Shown here: positions 1 to 9,832 of the stretch, piece by piece
How the letters are laid out: each line of letters opens with the position of its first letter
How positions within the stretch are numbered: the first letter of the stretch is position 1
Source: Halomarina rubra
Lineage (GTDB): Archaea; Halobacteriota; Halobacteria; Halobacteriales; Haloarculaceae
NCBI RefSeq assembly: GCF_023699475.1
Contig: NZ_JALXFV010000007.1
Location: 327,537-391,536 of the forward strand
Length of the DNA: 64,000 nt
Direction: 5' to 3'
Program-made: the position numbers and the translations under genes
Notes under the pieces: generated by a model
The model's input: the letters and a program-made list of their open reading frames with translations, nothing else
What the model was told of the DNA's origin: nothing
Database searches by the model: none

Positions 1-193
1 CAGCGATGATCGTGACTGCCCACGTGGTCGTCTGGTCAAGCCGTTGTCGCCATGTGGTCGCTTGGTCTAGTTCGCCTCGATACGCATGTGCCATGACGGA
101 CCCGAGCCCTGTACTTTCATCCACCATCTCTCGTCCGATTTCGCGCTGATCGGGGGCTTCGGGGTCGATATCGTGTTCATCGTTATCTCCCAT
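1..193 (-). CDS. DUF2270 membrane protein, N-terminal part (runs off the left edge)
   Basis: The minus strand is open from an ATG at 191-193 to the window edge, about 64 codons. The N-terminus contains REIGREMVDESTGLGSVMAH followed by YRGE and TTWRQRLDQTTTWAVT, the conserved opening of haloarchaeal DUF2270 proteins just before their first membrane segment. The family is predicted to be integral membrane and has no established function. The rest of the protein, including the membrane helices, lies outside the window. The next gene on the same strand ends at 388, leaving about 195 nt, so it probably has its own promoter. Confidence 0.75.
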   Translation of the reverse strand, partial: MGDNDEHDIDPEAPDQREIGREMVDESTGLGSVMAHAYRGELDQATTWRQRLDQTTTWAVTIIA

Positions 194-387
194 CAATAAT
201 TCACCACCCAGAAGATGTCCGATAGAGACTAAAATTTGAGCGCTGCACCGATCAGTTCCCGGACGGTAGTGGTGGGATATCTGGGAGATTGGTTCTGATG
301 AATCACCATACAACGCTTGGGTCCACTAGAGCCGTTGTGTTGTACTGGACCAGTTCGGCCAATCACCCCTCGTTGTTCGTTGTCGAG

Positions 388-873
388 CTATTTCGGGCCG
401 GTTCCACTGGCGTGGGCCTTCTGTCGTGCATCACATTCGTCGCCGATGGTGCCGAGGGCTGAACAGATAGCGTCAGTATTCTGCCCCTTCGTCACAATAG
501 CCTCGTCTTCAAGGTGATAGTCGAGGGCACCGAGAGCAGCGAGTTTCGGCAAATGGTGAAAATACAGTTCGATCTGGGCCGGATTCCGCTCAGTGTCGGT
601 GACGTCAGAGCGTGGTTTGTTGGTCTCCCATGCGACGAGATCGGTCGTGATATCTTGTAGTGACCGGTCCTCTTCTGAGCCTCCGATCGCATACATCAGA
701 TACCGGCGGCGCGAGTCACCAAGTACCTCGAACACGTCGACGATGGCAAGGTCGTTCTGTGTGGGTGTCGGGCTGTCACCGGCGACAGAGGTAGATGGTC
801 CGCTTCGCGCGTCATCCACATTGTTGCCCCTACTCCATGCGTCGTCCGTCATATCTGAGCCAACAGAACCCAT
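388..873 (-). CDS. DUF7344 winged-helix-like protein
   Basis: A 161-residue soluble protein. After a polar, low-complexity first 40 residues comes DVFEVLGDSRRRYLMYAI, then the YFHHLPKLAALGALDYH stretch typical of haloarchaeal DUF7344 proteins, which are thought to be winged-helix DNA-binding proteins. The family is abundant in Halobacteria and the regulated genes are unknown. No other domain is visible. An internal ATG at codon 8 (852) is an alternative start, and the N-terminal tail before about residue 40 is not conserved in kind. It appears monocistronic. Confidence 0.7.
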   Translation of the reverse strand: MGSVGSDMTDDAWSRGNNVDDARSGPSTSVAGDSPTPTQNDLAIVDVFEVLGDSRRRYLMYAIGGSEEDRSLQDITTDLVAWETNKPRSDVTDTERNPAQIELYFHHLPKLAALGALDYHLEDEAIVTKGQNTDAICSALGTIGDECDARQKAHASGTGPK

Positions 874-1132
874 CGATTAAAAGGTAATGAAGACGACAAT
901 CGTCGTTGAGTACATACAACGTGTCTGATCAGCCTCTTCGCCGCAATCCTGGCCCGTTCAGGCTCACAAATCGAGATCCATGTCTCATCGGGTGTGAAAA
1001 TTATACACAATACGACATGAGTATGCAGGCCGCGCAGATACCCGCGGCGACGACCTACTGGTAATGCCGACGGTGGGAACGCTCTTCACCCTACGTTGAA
1101 GGGTAGTCGAGTGACCCACACTACGTGATACA

Positions 1133-1306
1133 ATGTCCCAGAGATCACCACCAATGACCTCAGAAGAACAGTTCAAGGGCCAACTTGACGATATTGTCGC
1201 ATTGGCACGAGACAACGGTGTCAACGTCGAAGGTGCGTGGTCGTGCAAACTCGAGAGCGATCGGTACGACTACGAAGTCCTTATCTCGGCGGTCAATCCG
1301 GCGTAA
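1133..1306 (+). CDS. Small conserved-looking acidic protein (57 aa)
   Basis: An open frame of 57 codons begins with ATG at 1133; a second ATG is at codon 8. The product has a helix-like half (EEQFKGQLDDIVALARDNG) and a strand-like half (VEGAWSCKLESDRYDYEVLI), suggesting a small alpha/beta fold. I do not recognise a named family. It converges on the HTH gene at 1293-1991, and the two coding ends overlap by 14 nt. Balanced acidic composition and haloarchaeal codon use argue for a real gene despite its size. Confidence 0.5.
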   Translation: MSQRSPPMTSEEQFKGQLDDIVALARDNGVNVEGAWSCKLESDRYDYEVLISAVNPA

Positions 1307-1991
1307 GTGACTGTTGAACCCCATCAGGTTCAGAATCGTCACCGTCTCGGCCCTGGGCAATCGTATGTTCGATGAGAAGGTCCATCGCCCGACGGATTCG
1401 TTCGGACGCCGCTTGATGAGAGATGTCCATCTCTTCACTGATAGTTTCTAAGTCGACGGCTTGAGGGACCTCAAAATACCCATATTCGGCAGCGTGTAAG
1501 AGCGCATCACGCTGTTTGGTTGTCAGTCCGAAGTGATTCAGCGCGTCACCATCGGGGGTGGGTTCATACTTCTTGATGAGGTCGAACTGGAGATCGTGTT
1601 CCTCACAGGTCGCATAGAAATGCTGAAGAGCATCGTTGTCGGGGAACTCGGCTTCCATCGTCCACCCACGGTGGGTGGCGAAGCACTCACGGATGATTCC
1701 CCCGACAGCGACGATGGTGTCGTAGATGGACTTCGCACGGCCTTCTTCGACTTGTTCTAACTGATATAAGCGACGATCGGCGACCTCCGTCAGGCAGTTC
1801 GGTGCAGTCACTGTCGGATCGTCGTGCAGGGCCGCGTCGAATGCCTCGAAATCGTCTGTTTCAACCCAGACGAGTAGCAACATCTCGTCGTTCGGTGTTG
1901 TACTCGAGACTTCCCACTCGACACGTGCATCGGGGAATTGCTGTAACGCTTCCAGCAGTGTCGGTTGTTGGTACGTGAATCTGACAATCAT
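1293..1991 (-). CDS. Bacterio-opsin-activator (Bat)-type HTH_10 regulator
   Basis: A 232-residue regulator. The N-terminal three quarters resemble the Bat sensor region (MIVRFTYQQPTLLEALQQFP; later an effector-like alpha/beta part). The C-terminus has the HTH_10 signature LTTKQRDALLHAAEYGYFEVP, then ISEEMDISHQAASERIRRAM, with the recognition helix near residues 195-215. The ATG at 1991 is preferred to an upstream in-frame ATG at 2078 because homology-like sequence begins with MIVRF; the extra 29 residues look non-coding. Such proteins are transcription factors of varied targets; no PAS or GAF domain is seen. A second HTH_10 protein lies at 52311-52940. Confidence 0.85.
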   Translation of the reverse strand: MIVRFTYQQPTLLEALQQFPDARVEWEVSSTTPNDEMLLLVWVETDDFEAFDAALHDDPTVTAPNCLTEVADRRLYQLEQVEEGRAKSIYDTIVAVGGIIRECFATHRGWTMEAEFPDNDALQHFYATCEEHDLQFDLIKKYEPTPDGDALNHFGLTTKQRDALLHAAEYGYFEVPQAVDLETISEEMDISHQAASERIRRAMDLLIEHTIAQGRDGDDSEPDGVQQSLTPD

Positions 1992-2550
1992 AATGATATC
2001 AGTGCCCTGTCCGGCGACATCGGTACGACGATTTGCTGTGTTCTGTATAAGGATATTGTTCGGTTGGACCTCGGCCAAATCAGGTGCAAGTGACCCTCTG
2101 TTGGCGACCCCGTTCTCGCCTGTACACCAGTACGGTAGAGAGACGAAAACTTCCGCAAGAATCAGACGTGTAAAGCCATCATTTTCATTTTATTTGATGG
2201 ATTCGACCCATGCCAAGGACCAGTCGTGGAGGACGACCAGTACGTTCGCTGCGGCTCAAACGCGACTGGCAGGTACCGGCTTTCCCGGAGGCTGGCGAGA
2301 CAGTCGTAAATTGGCTCTGTCGACCCCACAGTGATTTGCCTTTCAGAACTCGTCACAGCGGGGCTTGAGACGCGTTGAAACTTCCCAGATGTGCATCGCC
2401 ACCATCCACAGCCTTCTACTCCTCTCAAGATGACCCGCTTTCAGCGACATGACTCCGAATCAAGGTGGAGTCAACCGACAATTCGGTCGCCAGTGTTGCT
2501 AGAGCCGTTGCCACTGGATTATTGAGAACCGTCCAGAGACGAGGGGGTTG
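1992..2550. other. Intergenic region, no supported gene
   Basis: About 560 nt between two leftward genes. Several open frames cross it but none has a recognisable motif, a good start context or haloarchaeal codon bias. The minus-strand promoter of the HTH_10 gene should lie in its left part. I see no repeats or IS ends. Confidence 0.4.
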
Positions 2551-2907
2551 CTAGAGAACCTCAGCCCCCTTTACGGACCCCAGTTCAGCGTACGACTCCG
2601 TTTCATTGTTCCAGACCTGAAGCACGGGGGTTTCCCACGTTCCATTGTCGAGTTTACACGCTGAGATCTCCAGAGTCCCATCCCACTCATCGGGGATCTC
2701 GAAGTCGTTTCTCAGATACGGGGGAAGGGGTGTACTGGTGCTGACCTCCACAATCAACAACCCAGCATCGATGCTCCCAGGGGGATCTAACGGTGTGTAC
2801 TCCATTCCGGTAACCTCGACGGCCCCCATTGCATCTTCCCAATCAGCAACCTCGAGCCGCAAACGCTCGCTGAGAGCACACGATTGTAGCTTCTCTGCAA
2901 CTCTCAT
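2551..2907 (-). CDS. Hypothetical acidic protein (118 aa)
   Basis: An unrecognised soluble protein. It has a helical N-terminus (RVAEKLQSCALSERLRLEV) followed by strand-like segments such as GLLIVEVSTSTPLPPYL and WETPVLQVWNNETESYAEL. There is no signal peptide or membrane helix. The start could be GTG at 2910 or ATG at 2907. A TATA-like TTAATTA at 2931-2937 lies 24-30 nt upstream on the minus strand, the right place for a leaderless archaeal transcript, which supports this start and the reality of the gene. No operon partner is adjacent. Confidence 0.55.
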   Translation of the reverse strand: MRVAEKLQSCALSERLRLEVADWEDAMGAVEVTGMEYTPLDPPGSIDAGLLIVEVSTSTPLPPYLRNDFEIPDEWDGTLEISACKLDNGTWETPVLQVWNNETESYAELGSVKGAEVL

Positions 2908-2910
2908 CAC

Positions 2911-3315
2911 CCATCACTACTATTGTAGGCTAATTAAGCTTGCATCCAAATTTCATGTGGTTCAATCGACTAGACAATGTCGTGCCTGTGGAACCCTTTC
3001 AGTGGCTATTTGGTCAACATTACACAAAGGGCCCTAGGTAGAAACGTGACTGTCATCGAGGTACAATCCCTCAAACGAACTATTGGACTTGTCCGATGGC
3101 TCCAATAGAAGCGCCCTTCAATTTTCACTGAGTTACAGGTACCAAACTCCACCCTCAACACGTGTCCCGTAGTGAGTGAGTAGGGTGTCGGAGTTTGCGT
3201 GTACGCCCGGCTGCAAATACAGAGACACGTACCACCGCTGAACGTAGCGAGATTGCAATCTATTGCCGACTGCCTCAACCCTGTCCGTTAGGTGGCTGGG
3301 TGCAGACAGGCCGCT
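2911..3315. other. Intergenic region between divergent genes
   Basis: About 400 nt holding the divergent promoters of the 118-residue protein (TATA-like box at 2931-2937) and, further right, of the BrkB-type gene. No gene, strong hairpin or repeat is visible; short open frames here lack motifs. Confidence 0.4.
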
Positions 3316-4152
3316 ATGACTCTCGACACGGCAATATCGCGGGCGAAGACGACCAAGGCCGTCTTCAGCGAGAAGAACGTCACCTTTCTCGCCGGCAGCA
3401 TCGCCTACAGCGCGTTCGTCTCGTTGGTGCCACTGGTGATGTTCTTCTTCCTCGCGGTCGCTCTCGCGGGCGCGCCCGAACTTCAAGACCGTATTGTCAC
3501 GGTCGCCACCGAGAACGTCTCGCCGTCCGTCGGTGAGGTTATCCAGGTGATGATCGATTCCCAGAGTGACTCCGGGACCGGTTCAGCTGTCGGGGCATCT
3601 ATTATCGGGGTACTCACGCTGGTCTGGGGGGCGATCAAAGTGTTCAGAGGACTGGATACCGCGTTTTCGGCGATTTACGAGACGACCGCTCAGGAGTCGT
3701 TCGTCGGCCAGCTCAAGAAGAGCCTGCTGATACTCGTCGTCATCACCGTCGGTGTCGTGGCGATGGTCGGGGCAACCACCGCGGTCGCGTACATTTCGTT
3801 CGTCCCGTTCATCGGGCTCATCGTTCCACTGATGCTCGTCGTCGGCCTCGCAGTCGCGTTTTTCCCCATGTACTATCTCTTCCCGGACGTCGACCACGAG
3901 CCACGGGACGTACTCCCGGGAACTATCTTCGCAGCGGTGGGCTGGACGGTGTTGCAGGTGCTGTTTCAGGTGTACGTCTCGCTCAGTGGTGGCGATGGAA
4001 ACCTCATCGCCAGCATCCTTCTGTTCGTCACGTGGCTCTACTTCACCGGCGTCGTCCTCTTATTGGGGGCGACAGTCAATGCAGTCGTGCTGGGGCGTGC
4101 CGATGCCATCGTCGAACAACCGTCTCCGAACACAGGAGACGTTCAAACTTGA
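3316..4152 (+). CDS. YihY/virulence factor BrkB family membrane protein
   Basis: A 278-residue integral membrane protein of the YihY/BrkB family, whose transported substrate is not established. The start MTLDTAISRA is followed by the family hallmark FLAGSIAYSAFVSLVPL (first helix), then five further hydrophobic segments, including the WGAIKVFRGLDTAFSAIYE loop and the C-terminal WLYFTGVVLLLGATVNAVV helix with the family-typical LYFTG. Length matches the family. An in-frame ATG 24 nt upstream would add eight unlikely residues. Transcribed alone; the next 500 nt contain no gene. Confidence 0.88.
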   Translation: MTLDTAISRAKTTKAVFSEKNVTFLAGSIAYSAFVSLVPLVMFFFLAVALAGAPELQDRIVTVATENVSPSVGEVIQVMIDSQSDSGTGSAVGASIIGVLTLVWGAIKVFRGLDTAFSAIYETTAQESFVGQLKKSLLILVVITVGVVAMVGATTAVAYISFVPFIGLIVPLMLVVGLAVAFFPMYYLFPDVDHEPRDVLPGTIFAAVGWTVLQVLFQVYVSLSGGDGNLIASILLFVTWLYFTGVVLLLGATVNAVVLGRADAIVEQPSPNTGDVQT

Positions 4153-4663
4153 TTACTGGTCAGGGCTCATCGACCAGTGGGCCCACTCAGATAACCGACG
4201 TGACAGCATCCCGCTACGCACTGGCTGACATTGGTCCAGAGCGATAATCGGGTGATCTATGTTCTCGAGAGAACGAGAGCGTAACTCTCTGCTCACCATG
4301 TTCGGACTCGATCAAGATGCAGGGGGTCCAATGCGGTCTATTTTGGATACTACCCCCTCGTGATTCGCCTTGTCAATCCCCATGCAGTAAATAGCAACGA
4401 AAAGACATATGCGTTTGATGAGTGTCAGTGGATTTGCGGGTCAGGGTATGTCAGAGGCCGTTCTACCACCCCACTGCCTTTCGCGCTCCGGTTTTGATGG
4501 TTCCTGTTTTGTGCGAACAGACGGGTGAACCAGTCCTTGAAACGCTGGGGAGCGAGTACCGAATCGGATTGATGAACCATCAGTAGTCGCTATGGCTCAA
4601 GAGTCACCGGTGAACAGTTGGGTAGAGTGTTGCTATCCAGGTAGGGATCTCCAGCGTCTCGTT
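4153..4663. other. Intergenic region, no supported gene
   Basis: About 510 nt between the BrkB gene and the MscS remnant. Open frames on the plus strand near 4592-4861 are antisense shadows of the MscS remnant. I see no recognisable motif, tRNA or IS end. Confidence 0.35.
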
Positions 4664-5143
4664 TCAGTGGCCGGTCGCGCGTTCGCGGTCCCCATTGGTC
4701 GGGAACTCGATACCGCCGGACAGTTTGGCGTTGGGAGAGGGCATATCGATACCCTCGGCATCAAAGCGTTCCTTGGCCACCTCGAGGAACTGTGCACGGA
4801 CGATACCATAGCCACTCTCGGTCGGGTCGATTTAGAGACGGCCTTGGAGGAGGATCGCTGAATCCCTCAGTCCCGTGTCGGGGGCTGTCGGCTCGGGGTG
4901 GTCGAAAGTACCGTCGACACGCGAAGCCTCGTCGATGATGGCTGCCCGTGCCTGTTCGATATCGTCGTCGTAGCTGATACCGAACCCGACCGCGACCCGG
5001 CGGGTCTCGTTTGCCACGTTGTTGATCACCGCTGCACTCACTAAGTAACTGTTCGATACCGTGACCAATGCCGTGTGCCACCCACACACAATATTGTCCG
5101 TATTGAACATCTTTATTTTGCGTTCGTTCAATTCTGCGTACAC
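4664..5143 (-). pseudogene. Remnant of an MscS-type mechanosensitive channel, truncated and with a nonsense codon
   Basis: Read on the minus strand, the region encodes the cytoplasmic beta and alpha/beta domains of an MscS channel: FNTDNIV, VSNSYLVSAAVINNVANETRR, VAVGFGISYDDDIEQARAAI, DSAILLQ, then after a TAA at 4832-4834 the same frame continues AQFLEVAKERFDAEGIDMPSPN and stops at 4664. The membrane helices and most of the beta-domain start are missing. The in-frame TAA and lost N-terminus mark it as a decayed gene. An intact but different MscS-related protein follows upstream at 5433-6473. Confidence 0.8.
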
Positions 5144-5242
5144 CCTTGGCCATCCGTTTGCGCCCAGTCCCCTGGACTCAGGCGAGCTGCCGAACCGAAC
5201 GACGGTCGGTGGTCGGTATGGGTGAGGGTATATCCGTGCTAG

Positions 5243-5287
5243 ACACCCAGATGCGCGTTGTCACACTGGCAACGCGCATGAGGGTGT
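5243..5287. repeat. Strong inverted repeat (16/18-bp stem, 9-nt loop)
   Basis: The arms at 5243-5260 and 5270-5287 are complementary at 16 of 18 positions. The inner ten (ATGCGCGTTG / CAACGCGCAT) are perfect, a two-base mismatch follows, and the outer six (ACACCC / GGGTGT) pair again. It lies between the MscS remnant and the start-distal end of the channel gene at 5433-6473, so it could be a transcription end structure for the latter or a leftover of the deletion that truncated MscS. No T-run follows on either strand. Confidence 0.6.
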
Positions 5288-5432
5288 AGAAGAACCAGAG
5301 ACGATTGGACAGCGGTCTCTCCCCAAGCAGTGCTGACAGTGCAGCAGTGTGCGAAACTCACTATGACTGACCACCAGCTGTCACTCCGTGCTTCTCACTG
5401 TGTCCCAACAAAAAGTCGACAGCCAGCGAGCG

Positions 5433-6473
5433 TCAGTCGTCGCTGGAACCGATGGTGTCGTCGTTGTCGTAGCGTCCCGAGTTGCCTTCGTCCATTCGTT
5501 CGGCGCGCCGCTGAGCGCGATTGGCCCAGTCATCGATATTCTCGGCGACATAGTCCTTACTGCCCAGACCGACGCCGAGACCGATTCCGATAGCGAGCGC
5601 AAGGGCGAATGCACCGAGGAACGCCGCGACGACCCCGGTGAACAGGGTCGTCAGCACCGTCGTGTCGAACCCGATGGTGTCGAGTGCGATGGTGATAGTG
5701 ATGTAGTAGACGAATAGCTTGACAGCAACACCAGCCATCGACGTGAGTCGACTCGTATCGACGCCAGCGACGATGTCTTCAGCGAACTCGGCGACCAGAA
5801 TTCCGATGACGAGGATGATCAACCCACCAACGAGTGCTGGGATGTACCCCGCGAACGTCGCCAGTAACGCTGACAGGGCGGGAATCTGGAGTGCTTCAGC
5901 GGCAGCGAGAAGCGTTAGCAGGTAAACGTAGTACTCGACGACCTTTCCAACGATACGCCCGAAGCCACCGGCGTTGGCCGCCGGTTCGGCTAGCGGTGTA
6001 CCACGAACGTAACCACCGAGGCCAAATCCACCGACGATATCGGCGATGATTCGACCGGCCACGCGTCCGATGATGAACCCGATGACCAAGATGACAACAG
6101 CGCCGAGCACCACGGGAAGATAGATCCCGATATCGGACAGGAGCTGAGAGAGCACCTGGATACCGAGGATATTGGCTGCGGCGAGGAACGCGAGGAAGTA
6201 GACGTAGAACTTGACTAGCTTTCCGACTGCTTGCGCGGTATCACCACCACTCTCGAGTGGTGTCCCACGAGTGTGCTTCGAGAGGCCGATATCCCTGACG
6301 ATGCGGGTGACAACACCGCCGAGGACGCGCCCGATAATCCACCCCACGAGCAACACGAGAATCGCGCCGACGATCGCAGGGAGATACGCGACGATTCCAG
6401 CGACGGTCTCTTCGAGATACGGTGGGACGGTTTGCAACACGGTACGCCCGCCTGCAATGGATGTCAGGTACAT
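5433..6473 (-). CDS. MscS-related membrane protein with repeated TM-helix (PF05552-type) units
   Basis: A 346-residue polytopic protein of the CmpX/mechanosensitive-channel-like group. Three repeats of a glycine-rich helix (IVAYLPAIVGAILVLLVGWIIGRVLG, near 28; IYLPVVLGAVVILVIGFIIGR, near 117; YIPALVGGLIILVIGILVAEF, near 205) alternate with second helices, and two copies of YVRGTPL/HTRGTPL-like loops follow. The MscS cytoplasmic domain is absent. The C-terminal 40 residues are charged and disordered. Known members are predicted conserved TM proteins; osmotic-stress involvement is only inferred. An AT-rich AAATAAGATAA stretch near 6515-6530 may hold the promoter. Confidence 0.82.
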   Translation of the reverse strand: MYLTSIAGGRTVLQTVPPYLEETVAGIVAYLPAIVGAILVLLVGWIIGRVLGGVVTRIVRDIGLSKHTRGTPLESGGDTAQAVGKLVKFYVYFLAFLAAANILGIQVLSQLLSDIGIYLPVVLGAVVILVIGFIIGRVAGRIIADIVGGFGLGGYVRGTPLAEPAANAGGFGRIVGKVVEYYVYLLTLLAAAEALQIPALSALLATFAGYIPALVGGLIILVIGILVAEFAEDIVAGVDTSRLTSMAGVAVKLFVYYITITIALDTIGFDTTVLTTLFTGVVAAFLGAFALALAIGIGLGVGLGSKDYVAENIDDWANRAQRRAERMDEGNSGRYDNDDTIGSSDD

Positions 6474-7038
6474 AGTTCAGTGATAGTGGCAGTCAGTGGG
6501 AGTGCCATACTATCGGATTATCTTATTTCGCGTGAGTGTAATGAAACGTTTGTGCAATACCAAACAATATCATAAACTATGATATAAGACTGGTTCACAT
6601 TTCAACCAGATAGTAGGTGGTGACGAGGCGAGTCCCGATATAAGGGGCAATTAGAAGATGGTATGATTGCAGTCCGGTCAGTGGTCCAGCGTGGCAGTGG
6701 CACGGTCTGCTCTGATATGCGCTGAGACTCCCATAGCAATCACCAGAAGTCCACAAAATGAGCCAATCTGATACTATCGGTCACTCGTCCTCTAACGTGG
6801 GTTGTCCTTCCTGCTGTTCCAGAACACCAGTACACATTACGGCAGGCCCTTCGATGACTCCATAACCACAGTCGGGGGTTTCAAGTTCTTACACCGGACT
6901 CAGTTCGGTCAGCCACTTGGAGGTACTGAGTACCGGTCATTCTGTGTGCTCTCCCGAGGACAATCTCTGGAAAGAGATGATTTTCACACATCCTCCTGTT
7001 CGTAACTATATCTCGGGCCAGGGATTGCGAGGGCGGAC
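6474..7038. other. Divergent intergenic region
   Basis: About 565 nt between divergent genes. The left end has an AT-rich segment likely to contain the promoter of the channel gene, and a further AT-rich segment (about 6560-6600) follows. No gene with motif support is visible on either strand. Confidence 0.35.
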
Positions 7039-8706
7039 ATGTCTATCCGTACCCCACTTGTTGCGTGCGTGTTCGTCCTTGTCGTTGCGACTGGGAGCGT
7101 CGTCGGCACGATTTCGACACCAATCGGCTACAGTTCGTCATCTACTCAGACCGAGGCGACGTTACTTACTGAGTGCACCACAATCACTACCTCGGGAACG
7201 TACACTCTGACACAGGACATCGGCCCGGTGACTGGGAACGGCCCATGTCTTCGGGTCGACGCCAACGAGGTGACCCTTGATGGGAATGGGTACACCATCG
7301 ATGGCGATATCCGTGTCGGAGATACCGATAGAACCGAGTTCTATCGAGGGCTCGCGCTCCGGAACGTGAGTGCTGGTATCGTTGCTGGGGAGGCACTGTA
7401 CGATCTTACCGTTAGCTCAAGTGACCTCAACGGCGGCATCGGAGCACTGTTCTTCGAGAACGTCACTGTGACCGATAGCCGTCTCGGTGGGAGTGGTATC
7501 ATCTTCGACGAACAAGGGACTGATATCGTCGTGGAGAACTCCACGTTCGACGGTGAGGAGGGCATCGCCCTGTTCGAACGTGTCCAGAACGCACGGCTCG
7601 TGAACAACGTGTTCGAACTCACCGGCCACACCGAGCGAGCGGAGAGCTACGCCGTCTTCCTGAGTTCGACCAGCGGCACTACCCGTGATGTCCTCGTCAC
7701 CGACAATCGAATTGATGGGGCAGGTGGAGCGGGAATCGTCGTGTCTGAAGGTGGGGTCGATATCGACGTTCTGAGGAACAACATCACGAACGCCTCGGTG
7801 GGCATCGAATACCTAGCCGCAGGTGGGACGGTCGCGGAGAACGATATCAGCTATAACGACGTCGGTATCGGGCTCTACGCCGTCGAACCCGTCGATAGTG
7901 TAATCGACGTCCTCGTTCGGAACAACCGCATCATCGACAACCGGGTTGGGGTTTTCTCGGAGTCGATCGTCGAGACCGATGGTCTCCAAGTGCACGATAA
8001 CCTCATCGCTGGAAATAGCGAATTCGGTGTGAACAACATCGGTCAGAGTCTCATTGATGCACGGAACAACGACTGGGGTAACGCCTCCGGACCGTCGAGC
8101 GCACCCGCAAACGATTCTGAAGCTCCCTTCGCTGATCCGGTGACAGGCACGCTCGCTAACGGCTCTGGGGACGCTGTATCGGAAGGTGACACACCCGGCG
8201 TCTCGAACGTCCGCTTCGACCCCGTCACTGGTGCCGACACACCGATAGTACCCGAACCAGAACCGAAGCCAGAACCGGAACCCGAGTCGACATTCTATCA
8301 GGTCGACTTCGTCACTGGGCCAGTCATCGAGACGTTCGGGGCCGCCGACAGTGACGAGTTCTACAGCGACCAGTCACGACTCGTCGGGTTCCTCCACGGG
8401 AGCGACGGAGACATCGATCGGACCGGGCGCCCCTCGACACTTGACGAGAAGGTAGCCGCTTGTGTTGCCATAAACGGGTACGACCTGTCGAATGACACAG
8501 TGACCGTTCGGTTCACCGTCACAGAGGACTGTAATCTCAATTTGACGCTAGTGAGCTACGAGAAGCCCGGAGCCGGGTGGAGTCGAGCCAGCGCGAGTGA
8601 CCAGCAACTTGTCGATGCCTCAGGCGGGTCGTTCGGAACTGGAACCCACGAGCTGGCCGTCTCTCTTCCGACCGCGAACGGAACAAAGGTGACAGTGGAG
8701 CGGTAG
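7039..8706 (+). CDS. Secreted right-handed beta-helix (NosD/parallel-beta-helix type) protein
   Basis: A 555-residue exported protein. A Sec-type signal peptide spans about residues 1-26 (MSIRTPLVACVFVLVVATGS). Residues about 45-350 form short repeating strand-turn units (VTLDGNGYTIDG, ILRNNITNASVGIEY-like, VRNNRIIDNRVGV, VHDNLIAGNSEFGV), the parallel beta-helix pattern of NosD-like and carbohydrate-processing folds. This ends in NNDWGNASGPSS, a common cap in archaeal beta-helix surface proteins. A PEPEPKPEPEPE linker (about 410-422) precedes a C-terminal beta domain of about 130 residues. No anchor helix is seen. The ligand is unknown. It stands alone. Confidence 0.8.
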   Translation: MSIRTPLVACVFVLVVATGSVVGTISTPIGYSSSSTQTEATLLTECTTITTSGTYTLTQDIGPVTGNGPCLRVDANEVTLDGNGYTIDGDIRVGDTDRTEFYRGLALRNVSAGIVAGEALYDLTVSSSDLNGGIGALFFENVTVTDSRLGGSGIIFDEQGTDIVVENSTFDGEEGIALFERVQNARLVNNVFELTGHTERAESYAVFLSSTSGTTRDVLVTDNRIDGAGGAGIVVSEGGVDIDVLRNNITNASVGIEYLAAGGTVAENDISYNDVGIGLYAVEPVDSVIDVLVRNNRIIDNRVGVFSESIVETDGLQVHDNLIAGNSEFGVNNIGQSLIDARNNDWGNASGPSSAPANDSEAPFADPVTGTLANGSGDAVSEGDTPGVSNVRFDPVTGADTPIVPEPEPKPEPEPESTFYQVDFVTGPVIETFGAADSDEFYSDQSRLVGFLHGSDGDIDRTGRPSTLDEKVAACVAINGYDLSNDTVTVRFTVTEDCNLNLTLVSYEKPGAGWSRASASDQQLVDASGGSFGTGTHELAVSLPTANGTKVTVER

Positions 8707-9832
8707 TCTTTCGCCTTAGTCGTACTGTCGAAGGGCCCTTCCGTGAAAATTCCAGAGTAGTCGTATGGGGCCACTGCCACCGGAGACCGATTCGCACTGA
8801 ATGGGGTCACCTCGCACTTAGACAATGGTTGACAATGAATTCCGCCAGTACCTAATCCCGTACCTACTGAAGTTGCAGTAACATGCTTGGATGAGCGTGC
8901 TAATCGGCGCTTCTTACCTTTGAGTCTGATCGTTCGACGCGACCACTCAGCAGGTAAAGCCCAATGGCTATCATATCTAATTGATGACTGACAGACCGGG
9001 CGAACAGTCGGCGATACAAATAAGTGTCCTACATTCCATCACGAACCGGGAACATGGTCGGTAGAACGGACGAAAGGTGGGTTCGTGGGGGAGTCCCCTG
9101 TTCTCCGACGGCCTGTTCCTGACGATGACCACCCCTCGAGAGGGCCTCTGACATTCCTTCACCGATGGGGTGTCACATCGTATTCCACAGACTGTACCAA
9201 TGAGGTCTTGGTTTACGTAGCGGGGACTCGAAGTAGCCGGTATCGGCGGTATCGTTCCTCGTAGTGCAGCGATTCAGTACTTTCCGGCCCTCTCGAATCA
9301 CCCTTATGGGATGAAGGAGTGCTCACAGTACTGGCTCACAATGTAGAAACTGGCCAGATGCTCAAGGACGTGTCGGGCCCCCTGACAGCGCACGAATGCA
9401 GTCGGTTGAGGCCAAGGCGACCAGTGTCACCACCTGTGCCGACCACCCTGTGGCGTCAGGGGACAGGGGGGTGGTCAGGAGTGCAGTGTCTTTACTATAG
9501 TGGTAGAGTATCAAATGGGGGTTGACCGGTAGCCTAATTTTGAACCGTCGAAACAGTATACATCATCACAATTGAAAAACCAAGATATAAATGAAACCCG
9601 GTTAGTTAAACCCTGAATTGAACACAACAACGAGAGATGTTGGATATAGTAATTTATTCATTCGCGAGGTGGATGCGGTTCAATATCACACCTATCTCGT
9701 CAGATAATCCGCACCAGTTGATTGAAAGCCTACTCAAAAAGTCCCTAACCCCGGGCTTCTGTACCTTCTACTAGCTGTTCGAATCCGATGGAGTCGGAAA
9801 TTCCATCCACTGCTAATCAAAGATGCATCAAA
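8707..9832. other. Long region without a supported gene
   Basis: About 1.1 kb. Short open frames occur but none has a motif or length to support it. The right third (about 9520-9770) is clearly more AT-rich than its surroundings. It holds a TATA-like GATATAAAT near 9580 upstream of a 45-codon open frame (9637-9774) that I cannot support as a gene. No tRNA or IS end was recognised. Confidence 0.4.

Noticed and set aside
9637-9774. 45-codon ORF in an AT-rich patch with a TATA-like box upstream
   Set aside because: No motif, unusual codon use and no neighbours to support it; only noted in the region entry.
9776-9790. GTTCGAATCC, a T-loop-like string suggesting a tRNA
   Set aside because: No acceptor or anticodon stems can be formed around it; no tRNA was found anywhere in the window.
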